Below, piece by piece: positions 46,964 to 57,309 of a DNA stretch of 64,000 nucleotides. Origin of the DNA: Cryptomeria japonica (Eukaryota > Streptophyta > Pinopsida > Cupressales > Cupressaceae). The notes beneath the pieces are model-generated. The model was not told the DNA's origin, did not search any database, and saw only the letters and a program-made list of their open reading frames with translations. The DNA lies in contig NC_081410.1 of assembly GCF_030272615.1 (NCBI RefSeq), positions 572,705,241 to 572,769,240 of the forward strand, in the 5' to 3' direction. The position numbers and the translations under genes are program-made. Within the stretch, counting starts at the first letter, position 1, and each line of letters opens with the position of its first letter.

Positions 46964-48045
46964 GCACTAGAGGGAAAATTTGAATTTTGAATTTTGGAAC
47001 AAAGCTTACAAAATTGAGTAATGCAAATTTAAGAAAATAATGATTACATAATTTGAACTTTGTTGGAAGAAGAGGGTGACACAATTTCCAATAATGAAAG
47101 GAAATTGGAATTTTAAAATTAGGTCCAAAGGAATACCACTTAATTTTAAAATTAGAATTTTTAAAATCAGGGCAGACTATAATTAACCTCTTAATTTTAA
47201 CAATTTTCTTAAAATTTGAAATATTAAATTTTGGAGGTATTTCTGATTCTAGAGGGATAAAAAATTGACAAAATCAACCAATCTTCCAAATTTAGGCTAT
47301 TAAATACAGTCATAATAGTCTCCTAAAATTTTGAGTAAACAACCGAGGACCGTGCGGGAACACACATGGTCCAACCAACTTTTTTTAAAATTCTCAAGAA
47401 TGAATATTACAATGATTTCAAAGCTAACCCCAAAAAATTGGCGAATTTACGATTTCTAGATGGGCAAAATAAAGGCACAAATGTAAAAATAGGACCCTAT
47501 TAGGGTTTTTGAAGAAAAAGAGGAATTGAATTGTAATTTTGAAAAAGGTCAAACCTAATGGATAGGGATACCTTGGAAAATGTTTATAAATTTGAATGTG
47601 AATGAAATTGATTTGAAATTTACACAAAATCAAATTAATTTTAAAATTTGAATTTTGGAAAAAAGGGGGGAAATTGAAAATTTGAATTGTAGGAATGAAG
47701 ACATATCTAAGAACAATAAAAAATCTAAAAATTAAATGAAAATCCAATTTTTGCAAGTTCAAGATGATTTTTGAAATTTAGGGTTTTAACAAGTAACCTC
47801 TTAATTTTGTAAATTTAATTTGTAAATCGAACAAGACAATGAGGAAATTGAATATGATAAACAAGAAAAGTTTCAGATCTAAGATAACCACGAGCAATTT
47901 TTACAAATTTCAAGTTCAATTTTAATTTTAAAAACTAGGGGTTTTAATGATTTAACCACTAAGTTTGCAAAAAATTTAAACTTGCAAATGAAAAATATGC
48001 AATTTTTTTCAAAGGAAAGCATCCAAGATGTTAGGTTCACCAAAA
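46964..48045 (-). other. Leader region of element G
   Basis: Very AT-rich, with many AATTTTAAAATT runs and no coding signal that I trust. The primer site should be at 48020-48045 (minus TTTTGGTGAACCTAACATC), but I could not match it to a known plant tRNA end. Confidence 0.55.
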
Positions 48046-49255
48046 TATAATGTTGGTAAAATGTGAATGAGAGATCAAGAGGAGAAGTGAGAGTTTCAAT
48101 ACGGATTTCCCTTCAAACACTTTTCACCTAGTTACATTGGAAGAGGAGAGGAGAATTCACTAGATTCAACCTTCAAAGATGAAGATTGAATTCTGAATGA
48201 TAAGTTGAACCCCTCTTCCTTATTTGAAATGGAAAGGAATTGATTGAATTATGTAGTGCAAAAGTGACAAAGAACTGATTATAACTTAAGATAAGAATAT
48301 GGGATGAAGCTATGCACCTGGTCTGGCAGCAATATATCGAGACAAAGTCACCTTGCGAATTTGAGGAAAAGTTGCTTGGACCATGACAGGAATGTACAAG
48401 GTCCTTTGAAAAATCCATGAAATGAAAAGGGTTTTTCTACCTCTGCAAATGGAGACTGAATTTGAAAGTACAGTTGTGCACCTATAACCTAAACATAGAA
48501 AAGAGAGAAAAATGTGTTGGGATTGGGGATTTGCCTTTAGGTTAAACCCGAGTTTTGGAATTAACCAAGTAGTGAAAGAAAGTACTTTCAAGTAGATGTA
48601 AATGAAAGACTGAATTGTAAATCACCTCAAGGGAGGTTGTGATAGCAATGTTGATAGAAATGCTTGTGTGGAATTGAATATTGGAATCAATCTCCTCTTC
48701 AATGGTTGAATCCTTTACTTGAATGCACCACCTAGCCTTGAAGGGAGACTTGAGAATGCTTAATGCTATCAAAGAATGCTTGAATACTTGAATTATCTTG
48801 AATGCTTGATCGCTTATGCAACTTGACAAACTCTAATCCTATCCAACTTCAACTTATGCAAATGAGAGGATGAGTGCCCCTTAAATATATGCTAGTGGAG
48901 TTTGTTTTTGTCATAGGCCGACATTGGGGGAGTTTCCCGCCCAATGCAGAACCCACAATGCATGCTCTAGAAAGGTCCTGCCCCAAAATGGGGTAGGGAC
49001 GGGGCACCATGCCCCTATCCTAGGAGAACAAGGGTGCCAAACCCCTTTCCTAGGGGGGACAAGGGCACCATGCCCTTGTCCTATCCCTTTCTCTAGGGTA
49101 GACTATGGACAAGGTGATGCAGAGGCTAAGAAAGAAGATGATTCTGAGGGTTGAGCAGTCTCTGGTCTTTGATCAAGCTAGATGATTTGATCTTGCGTGC
49201 CTGAGGACCCTAATGCAACCAAAAGTTGCTAGGGTCACAATTTTATGACACTACA
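48046..49255 (-). repeat. 5' LTR of element G
   Basis: TATAATGTTGGTAAAATG (terminal G changed to A) ... ATGACACTACA, followed by the TSD CTATG. It contains three GGGTGCCACACC-type phrases (48998-49080), as in the M LTR. Confidence 0.88.
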
Positions 49256-49260
49256 CTATG
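49256..49260. repeat. Target-site duplication of element G (right)
   Basis: CTATG, matching 40159-40163. Confidence 0.9.
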
Positions 49261-49515
49261 GTTCATGGTTATGATTTCTCTAATGTGAGTAAATTTCAAA
49301 CACTTATAGATTGGAGAAGAAATAGCCTTAATGGAAGATAGCCAAGGATAGCCCAACTTCACACGGAATTGCTTGGAAGAGGGTATGATAACAAAGTCAA
49401 CATCTATAGCTTCAATATGAACTTCAACAGGAAGGGTGATAAAGCCAATGGTAGGACAAGAGAATCCATCAAATAACTTCACAGTTACATTAGAGGCATG
49501 ATATATGTTGGCCAT
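49261..49515 (-). pseudogene. Protease fragment of element M
   Basis: 90 codons matching the C-terminal half of the G protease: IYHASNVTVKLFDGFSCP, GFITLPVEV, DVDFVIIPSS, FRVKLGYPWLSSIKAIS and HKCLKF-like YKCLKFTHI. The active-site Asp part should follow to the right but is cut off by element I at about 49534. On the left the frame ran into 40158 before G inserted. Confidence 0.8.
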
Positions 49516-49533
49516 ATGGAGGAATTAATTATG

Positions 49534-50691
49534 TGTTGCATTGATGTTTTGTCATTGATGCCAACACTAGTTGTTTGGATGCTTTACTGACACCCTTCTG
49601 GTCCCAGTAGGTTGAGTGGTTTCTGGGTAATTTGGCTCTGGCATGATCTGGTAGGCTTCGATATATTTTGGTTATGGAATTGGCTTATTCATGATACTCA
49701 TGTTCATATCTAGTAAGTTGGTTTTGGTCTACTGATCGAATGATATCCTGTTTGCTTAGAAGCTTGGTTTCTAGTTCTAGCGCGAGTTTCACTAGCAGAG
49801 CTTTTGATGAATATATTTGATGAATCACATAAGTGGTGTTAGTGCAAATTTTGGTATGGTTTCTGGATGTTGTTGGTGATCATGTTTGAGACTTAGCAGA
49901 TGGAGATCATTGTTGTAGTGTGTGGACCTATACTGGGTCCCGGTTGGTCTAGGTTATGGATTGGTTTAATGAAGGGTGTGGATTGGACCTCTCGATACAT
50001 TTCTAGGATGTCTTATGTGTTGGATATTATTTGTTTGATCTAAGGCTGACATGTTTTGTAATTATGTAATTGGTTTATTATCTGGTGGGTGACTTGATTG
50101 TTTATGGTCGAGGGTTTGTATATATAGCTATAAGATCACATTGTAGAAGATATGGTGGATTATGATCATGTAATAGGATATATGATAATGGGAAAGGGAT
50201 GTAATGTGCGAATAATGTAATATCATTCAGTCAGAGGATTTGGTCAATCATTGGAGATCAAATTGGGTTTATGTAAGAGGATTTAGTCCTCTGGTATTGA
50301 GCTTAACTAGAACTGTACTCAAGCATAGGAGATGCTATCTTTTGTAGTTCAACACTTCTCAAGATTGTAGTTTAGATTTCTATGTAGTCACTGAGACTCC
50401 TTTTGTGATGAGAAGTGCACTCTATGATGTTGGTCTTTCTGCAAGTATAGGCCCCTCAATTATAATTCACATACTTACTGTAGAAGTATTATCTAACTGT
50501 GGGTAGGTTTCCCACCGTGGTTTTTCTCTTTATCGAGTTTTCCAAGTATAAATATTTTTGTCAAGTGGATGGTATTTATTCTATGATTATTGTTTATACT
50601 TAATTGTTTTAACTACTATTCTAGTATTAATGTTTTGGGTTCCGATATTAAAGTTTCAATTGCTAATTCTGGTAATCTGTGACAACTGATT
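49534..50691 (+). repeat. 5' LTR of element I, first part
   Basis: Starts TGTTGCATTGATG with the box GTCATTGATGCCAAC (49551-49565). TATATATAG at 50119-50127 is a good TATA box. The module CACCGTGGTTTTTCTC is at about 50513. It breaks in the U5 hairpin at GACAACTGATT, where H inserted; the other half lies at 58448-58501. Confidence 0.8.
50119..50127 (+). promoter_or_regulatory. TATA box of the I LTR
   Basis: TATATATAG in the expected LTR position and orientation. Confidence 0.5.
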
Positions 50692-51869
50692 TGTTGGCAT
50701 TTTTTATGTTTATGTTGTGATTGTCATTGATGGACACAAACTTGTATAGAGATCCGCTTTATATGTATGAGCTAGAGCTCAACCGGTGTTTGTTCCAACC
50801 AGTATGTTGTATTCTAGTCTTTAGACTATTGGTGATTTTGCAAAATGTGTTTCCTGGTCTGAAGTGGCATGTCGATCCCAAGTGGTTCATAGATCTCAAC
50901 CAGTACAAGGGAGAAAAGCGGCATAACACATTCCTACAAGTCTTCATTTTGTCAAACCGGCAACCAGTATTTTGTATGAACCGGTAATACTCTGTGATGA
51001 GTTACCAACCGGTATTTTGTGATGAGTTACCAACCCACCAACTGATTGACGGTGCTGACACACTGACCGTGATTTTTGTGTCATGTTACTGATTATGTCT
51101 ACATTCAGTAAACCTAGGAAATTGTAATATAATCCTATTGGACAGACATGAAATCAAATTCCTTTAAAAGGATATCATGTCTAGGGTTTTGAGTTGTTGT
51201 AGTTGTTGTTGCTGAAAGGGTTTATGTTGTGGCTAGGGTTTAAGGTGGTTGTTGAGTTTTTGTAAGAGCAATCTTATCTAAGAAGATCAAGTTGTAATAG
51301 AAAGAGATAAAGAAGACTGAAGTAATGTTGAAATGCATTAGCAGTGAGCTATACTGGATCTAACCAAGTAGTTTGTGCTATTAGATAGATCAAATAGTTG
51401 TTGATTACTCACATCTTTGACAAGTCTGTGGCCCTTAACCGGGTAGGCCCAAAAGCCTTTGTAAAATCCTCTAATAAGGTGGTTCACCTCTGTGAATCTA
51501 AAATCCTCTAACAAGGTAGTCTTTAATCAAACTTATCTCCTAACAGAGATTGAGATTCCTAATAGGATCTGTTCTAGTGAAGAACATTGTAAGACCTTAA
51601 CCGGTCTGACCTTAACTGATCTGGTTTCTATTCTACAGATAGTGACTTGTGAGTTCCATCTCACCATGGTTTTTCCCAGTTGGGTTTCCACATCAAATAT
51701 GGTTGTGTTGCTTTTGTGGGTGAATGCTTTATTTGCATTTTAGTTTGCATGTGTGATAACTGGTCTATCTGTTAGACTATTTTACCAATTTATCTTCAGA
51801 CTGTGTAAGTGTTTAAGTATAGAGATTTTTGGCATACTGATTCACCCCTCCCCCTCTTAGTATTCATCA
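50692..51869 (+). repeat. 5' LTR of element H
   Basis: TGTTGGCATTTTTTATG ... TTAGTATTCATCA. It contains GATTGTCATTGATGG (50718), TTTAAAAGG (about 51164, possible TATA variant), CACCATGGTTTTTCCC (51661) and the hairpin ATACTGATT...TTAGTAT (51834-51863). Confidence 0.9.
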
Positions 51870-51871
51870 AT

Positions 51872-51884
51872 TGGTATCAGAGCC
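51872..51884 (+). other. Primer-binding site of element H
   Basis: TGGTATCAGAGCC, an exact 13-base match to the tRNA-iMet 3' end complement, two bases after the LTR. Confidence 0.93.
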
Positions 51885-51918
51885 AACCTTTCTATAAGTT
51901 TAACCACTTGGAAAGAGA

Positions 51919-53226
51919 TATGGGAAATACACCTTGAGGGAACTTACTCAATAGCTCATTTAGTCTGAGCAAGCCTATGATGATCTTATGGTCAAATACA
52001 AGGCATCTTAAGCAAAAAGGAGAGAACATGTAGAGAAGCTAATGGAGCTATCTGAAAGTAGTTCTAAAGATGAAGCTAATATGGAAGCCATGATTGCAAA
52101 AGTAAATAAGCTGAATGATTCAAACTCTAATTTGAGAAAGGAGTTGAAAGGACTGACCATCTGGTTTAGTCAAGAGCTTGAGAACTGGAGGAAAGTTGAA
52201 GATCAAATAAAGGACAGAGATCATGAGATCTCCAAGTTGAAACAAGAGATTAGTGCACTGACTGCTCACCTTCATGAGAGCAGGATGGAAAAGGAAGACA
52301 TGCAAGGAGAACTGAACATAGCCATCTCTGAAAATGTAAGCCTAATGGAGACCAAAGCTACTATTTCCAAAGAACTCTTTGAGTCAAAGGAAATACTTGC
52401 TAAGTTTAGCAAAAGTACTGTCAAGCTAGAGTAAAAGCTTGAGTCATCTAGACCGGTAAAGAATACCAATGGTCTTGGTTTCTCTAGACATGAGGAAGGG
52501 GAATCCTCAGGAACAAATGTTAAAGCATCAAAGAAGCAACTGACACTCAAAGGAAAAGGTAAGCAAAAATTCAAACCTATTTGCTTTAACTGTCTTAAAG
52601 AAGGATACACTGCCAATGTATGCAGGAGAAAAACCTACAATAATTTTCCATATTTTAACAACAATATACCTAGATCCAATAAGTTTGATGGTCATTGTTA
52701 TGCATGCAACAAGTTTGGGCATAGAGCATCTGAATACAGGTCTGTCATGAACAATATTGGAAGATATCCTTAGAGGACCCAAGGAGCTGGTCTAGAATCT
52801 TTTGTAAACTAGAACCCTAACCAGTTTAATACCTACAATTATCAATCAAGCAACAGTGGTTATCAATCGGCAACCAGATGGAGAGAAAACTATTGGACTT
52901 GTCATGGACATGGTCACACTACTACTACATGCAGAAGGAAGAATGGAAATATAAACAATGGACCTTGGAGAGCACCTGGATTGGTTTGCTATCACTGCAA
53001 CAAACTGGGTCACATTGCAAGATTCTGCAAAAGTAGAAAGAGTATATCTAATGATATACTAGTCACTCAGAAAGGAGAAGTTGATGTTGAAAAAGTTCAA
53101 ATGGACATGAACAAAACCTAGAGGAAGAAACCAACAATGTTGGAAGAGGAACCAGTTTCTGCACCTAGTGTGGAAATATCAGAACCGACAAACTAAGCTC
53201 CAAAGAGGCTTAGGGGGAGAAAATGA
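51919..53226 (+). pseudogene. Coiled-coil and zinc-knuckle gag (ORF1) of element H
   Basis: One reading frame from about 51919 to the double TGA at 53224-53229, with several stops but no frameshift. No in-frame ATG is visible near the start (C has one at the equivalent place). A long coiled coil (52000-52430) ends in SIRE-like words (LESSRPVKN, NGLGFSRHEE). Four zinc-knuckle sites follow: CFNCLKEGYTANVC (His to Tyr), CYACNKFGHRASEY (last Cys to Tyr), a broken CHGHGHTTTTC and an intact CYHCNKLGHIARFC (52990-53031). It ends in a basic LRGRK. As in C there is no UBN2 domain. The expected role is RNA packaging and particle assembly. Confidence 0.8.
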
Positions 53227-53378
53227 TGAAATGATTGTGAATCCCCAGTTACACTGGTAAAAGACCTTAACCGGTATGTGATACCTATCACTTGGCAGAA
53301 GACCAGAAATGGTAAAAGAGGCAAATTAGGGTTTATGCCCTAATAAAGGAGCATTAATGGTGGTAGGTGAGAGACATG

Positions 53379-53386
53379 TATAAAAG
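53379..53386 (+). promoter_or_regulatory. Candidate internal TATA box before ORF2 of H
   Basis: TATAAAAG, 255 bp upstream of the ORF2 ATG, in the gap between ORF1 and ORF2. It may be the core promoter of a separate ORF2 transcript, or chance in AT-rich sequence. Confidence 0.35.
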
Positions 53387-53640
53387 CATATTTCAAATCA
53401 TTTCTCACTATCTGTTTTCGAGTGAAGAAAAGTTGTCAAGTGCAGAGAAAAGAAAAGGCGATTTAAACTAAGATTTCAAGAAATTGTTAAATCTTGAAGG
53501 AGATTCAAATCTAGTTTGCAAGTGGTCATGGAGAACACAAAGCGGTGATTTGACAACCAACGGAGAGTGGAGTGAAGCAGAATCAGGAGGCCCTAAATTT
53601 GTGTTGTAAAGGTTTTTTTTTTTTCTTGAAATACTCAACA

Positions 53641-56600
53641 ATGGCTTCTGCATCTCATACCAGTTCTAGTACATCCATTGAGTCGGAAAGTTTTATTCAA
53701 AGGAAGTCCAAATATAATGCCTTATCACAAGTTTCAGCTGGAGTAATAGTTGAAGAAGGAATTTCAGATTATATTGATTGCAAAATAGAAGACCTAGGGT
53801 CTTTAGCTATTCACACCCAGTTAGGTTTATTTTGTGGCAAGGACAAAAAGATCAAATCAGAGTTTAGTATCCTAGAGAAGAAGAAACTTCATAATGCAGT
53901 ATACTTTCTGGAAGATTTTACAAAGGATCATATCAGGATCATTTTGAGCAGAGTCCATGGTGACAAGATGTACCTAGAGAGGATGCATGATATCATGCCT
54001 CAGACAATTAATGCTATCACCGATTTTTGCAACACAAGGGAAGTGCCATCCCTAAGAACGATAAGCAAAAATGAAATGGCCAAGCTCACCGGTTCAACAA
54101 GTGACTCACAGGGTATGATAGTTAATCCTATCAAGGATGATCTGGTGAAATATGTCTACATGGCGATAGGCTACAAAACATTCTCAGCTAGCAGGATTAA
54201 TTATGTATCTTCTACAGTGGTAAATGCCGCTTACCGGATGATTAAAGAGGATGCATCATTTGACCTATACACCGGTATGCAGAGGCAACTCCTGTTGAAT
54301 CTAAAGGCGATCAAACAAGATAATGCACTAAGGTTTAAGTTTGGACAACTATTGGTAAGGTTGTTCTTCTATTTCCAAGGCTATTTTCCTAGAGTAGAAG
54401 ATGTCTAGTGGTCTCCTGACCAACCAGTAACCAAGAAGATCAAGGAAAGCATACAAGCCATTGGAACCAGTTACCCTAAAAAACTGAACAAATATTTTGA
54501 TGAGTTCAAAAGAAAGATGAGTCAAAGGGTAAGGATCTCAAGTGATATCATTAAGAAATATGAAGATGACATTTGTTTCACCATTCAGGTGGACAAATAC
54601 TTAATGGAGGCTGTTGAGCCTAAAATGGAGGAAGTAGAGCCAATGGGCTATGAAGTTATGTATGATATGTTGGAAGGGTATGCCTCAACCCTTATTGCCT
54701 AGCCTCTTGATCCTAAGGCTAAAAGGACTAGAACCTAATTGGAGAGGATTGCACAGGATAAAGAACCATCTGTTAAGAAAGGAAAAGAACCGGTAGCAAA
54801 GAAAGCCAAGGTAGTGCCTATAGCATTGGCACTGGCTACCACTGCAACTCCAAGAGTGACCAAGTGGTCACCTACAAAGAAGAAACCAGAGGTGACACTA
54901 GAAAAAGTCTTTGAAAGAAAAAGGAAGACTAAGACAAATGAACCAGACTCTGAAGAGACCGAGTCTGATGAAAAGCCAAAGAAGGCCAGACAGACAAAGA
55001 AAATGAAGAAGAATAATCTGGCAGCATCCGCACTAGTAAATATTGATATCTCCTCATACAAACCTTTGACGCATTTTCAAAGTATAGTTAAGAATATTAG
55101 GAGAAAATTACTTCATGATTTAGTAGATTATTATGATGATTTTAGTGATGAGGAGAAGGAAGAAGTATTACAAGAAATCATTATTTATTGGTGCAAAAAT
55201 GACTGGTCGCCATCAGAGATTAAATCTTAGACATTGGATTCTTTATTTAAAGCATTAGATAATAAATGGCGCATTGCCATTGAAAAAGAATAGGAGATTA
55301 GGGAGAAAGTCTTTGCACAGTACTTTCCCAACCTCTCAAATTTAGAATTATTTGATGTGTTGGACCAAAATAAAGGACTCTTCTTCACAAGGAGAAGAAG
55401 ACTCTAGCTTTTTGAAGGAAGAGTTGATGATGTTGAAAAAGACACTCATCAGTATATGAATCATGCTATTCAAGCTCACAAAGCATGAATGGTCAACCGG
55501 CAAGAAGAAAAAGAACCGGTCATATCCAAACCGGATGAATTTTTTGATGAAGAAGGAAACCTAGTTGAAGAACCAATCAACACTATTGATGTCGATGCCT
55601 TGGATGTAGAAGATGTCACTCAGGACATACCTTCTAAGGGAACAAAATAGGGGCAACAAGCCGAACAGGGTGGTGAGCAAGCTAAGGACACACAGGAAGT
55701 GGCTAAGGAATAGGAAGAGAAGAAGAAGAGGGATGAAGATGAGAAAAAGAGAAAAGAGGAAGAGAAGGAGGAGAAATTAAAAGATGAAGAGAAGAAGAAG
55801 CAAGAAGATGAAAGGAAGAAGAAAGAAGAAGAGGACAAGGAAGAAAAAAAGAAGAAAGAAGAGGAAGAAAAGAAGAAAGAAGAGGAAGAAAAGAAGAAGA
55901 AGGAAGAGGAAGAAAAGAAGAAGAAGGAAGAGAAAGAGAAAAAAGAGGAGAAGAAGAAAGAAGTAGACAGGAAAAAGAAAGAAGAGGAAGACAAGGAACA
56001 AGAATAGAAGAAAGAAGTAGAGAAAAGGAAGAAGGAAGAAGCAGACAAGGTAGCGAAAGCAATGGAGAGCACACAGATGGAGACTCTGAAGGAAACTAGG
56101 AGTCAAGCCAAACCAGCTAATATCTCCAATCCTATCAATCTCCAGTCTGCAAGTTAATCAGAGCTTATGCAAAGCATCAAGGTTGCTCAAGAGTGCCTTG
56201 AGATCATTTGCAGGAAAAAGGAGCAAGACATAATTCAGGTAGTTGTAGACACCCTTACCGGTTTAATCCCCGGTACCAATCTTCCTAACACTGAATCATC
56301 ACTAGCACAACTCAAACTACTATGTACTATAGTAGATGATCAGGTGCAGAGCTTGGAAGAAGTAGCTAAGGCAAATGTCAAGATTGAGCATCAAAAGGCT
56401 CTTAACATTGCTCTGGTGAAAAAGTTGAATGAGCTTTAGTTTGAATTGCTAAAAGACCAAAAGGACATAAGGAATGCTTTGGATGAGGGAAACTTGCTAC
56501 TAAGCAAAATCTGTCAACCTCATCTATTCTATGATGATGTGCTAGCTCAAAAGTAAAAGCTTCAAATGGACTTACAGTCCTACTTGAGCACATTTAAGCC

Positions 56601-57032
56601 ACCTTATGATTCCTTTGCAACATATGGGCAAACCGTTCATCGGTTCTAGATCCAGTCAGCCAAAATGGAGCAAGAGATCAGTACATGATCTAGAGATTTG
56701 TAGGAGCTACAACTGGTTTTACTTCCACATCTACAAATTCTTCGGAAGTGTTATTTGAACCTAGATGCCTTGACAGTTACGTAAGAGTTGAGCACAGTTG
56801 ATGCCATGGAGGAACAGGTATACCAGATACAAACAGAAAAAGAAGTAGCCACCTCCTTACTTGAGTCTTGGTCTCTATCCATGAAACAATTTTTGTAGGA
56901 CTATAAATCAGTTGTTGACAAGTATTATTCATTGTTGTCATAAACATTTTTGGAAATAGGGTTGTTTAGTGGTACTTTGTCATTGTTGGGAAAGGGGGAG
57001 AAGTACTCTATCTATTTTGGAGACAAATAGGG
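53641..57032 (+). pseudogene. ORF2 of element H: large unrecognised protein
   Basis: About 1,100 codons lie in one continuous frame from ATG 53641 (MASASHTSSSTSIESES), broken only by about 20 stops, mostly TAG, and no frameshift. N-terminal domain (residues 1-256, open to 54408): KIEDLG, IILSRVHGDKMYLERM, MAIGYKTFSAS, NAAYRMI. The next part (to about residue 365) has RISSDIIKKYEDDICF and MGYEV. Then a Lys/Pro-rich region (KKPEVTLEKVF), a SYKPLTHFQSIVKNIRRKLL helix region, a Lys/Glu repeat (55712-56056) and a coiled-coil end (VDDQVQSLEEVAKAN). C ORF2 matches in the first two parts. No enzymatic motif. Function unknown. It replaces pol in position. Confidence 0.7.
55712..56056 (+). repeat. GAAGAAG-type purine tract coding a Lys/Glu repeat in H ORF2
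   Basis: Nearly pure A/G sequence of AAGAAG, GAAGAG and GAGGAA units, translated as KKKEEEEKK-type repeats within the ORF2 frame. It is likely to vary in length by slippage. It gives misleading open frames in all other phases and on the minus strand. Confidence 0.9.
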
Positions 57033-57082
57033 AGAAGTATCTGATTTTAAAATTTTGATATATGTTTTTGATATATGCTATG

Positions 57083-57178
57083 TTCTCTAATATCTCAATG
57101 TTTATGCTCTGTATGCAAAATTGCTATACATTCTCTAATATCTCAATGTTTATGCTCTCTATGCAAAATTGCTATACA
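57083..57178 (+). repeat. 48-bp direct tandem duplication in element H
   Basis: 57083-57130 and 57131-57178 are the same with one visible difference (G/C). Located between ORF2 and the polypurine tract. Recent compared with the rest. Confidence 0.93.
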
Positions 57179-57297
57179 TTGTGTTGATTAAGGGATAGTG
57201 TATATGCTTAGGGGGAGCAATTTTGTTAATGGCATGTTTTTGTTGTAAAACACTTAGATGTCAAAAATTTATTTTCCTAAGTGTTGCCATCAATGCC

Positions 57298-57309
57298 AAA
57301 GGGGGAGAT
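57298..57309 (+). promoter_or_regulatory. Polypurine tract of element H
   Basis: AAAGGGGGAGAT right before the TGTTGGC start of the 3' LTR, preceded by TTGCCATCAATGCC. Confidence 0.92.

Larger units (their letters stand above)
40164..49255 (-). mobile_element. Element G: complete but pol-less Ty3/gypsy element (gag, protease, ORF-X)
   Basis: LTRs 40164-41321 and 48046-49255, TSD CTATG, minus orientation. From the 5' LTR (right): AT-rich leader, a short upstream ORF, gag, gag C-terminal CCHC-like motif, protease, proline-rich stretch, ORF-X, polypurine tract. No RT, RNase H or integrase anywhere in 6.7 kb of internal sequence. It has an LTR of family N (44309-45674) inside gag. Protein type points to the Tat/Athila side of gypsy. 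It sits inside a second copy (M) of its own family. Confidence 0.9.
30478..49533 (-). mobile_element. Element M: gypsy element split by E and G
   Basis: The pieces are: 3' LTR 30478-31049 plus 37740-38389; polypurine tract and 3' internal region 38390-40158; a protease fragment 49261-49515. The pieces join in the right order if E (31050-37739) and G (40164-49255) are removed. The rest of M, including its 5' LTR, should lie beyond element I to the right. M and G are of one family. Orientation minus. Confidence 0.8.

Noticed and set aside
55620-56106. Long minus-strand open frames rich in Ser/Phe or Leu/Phe
   Set aside because: They are the antisense of the GAAGAAG tract in H ORF2. Three overlapping frames are open for the same compositional reason.
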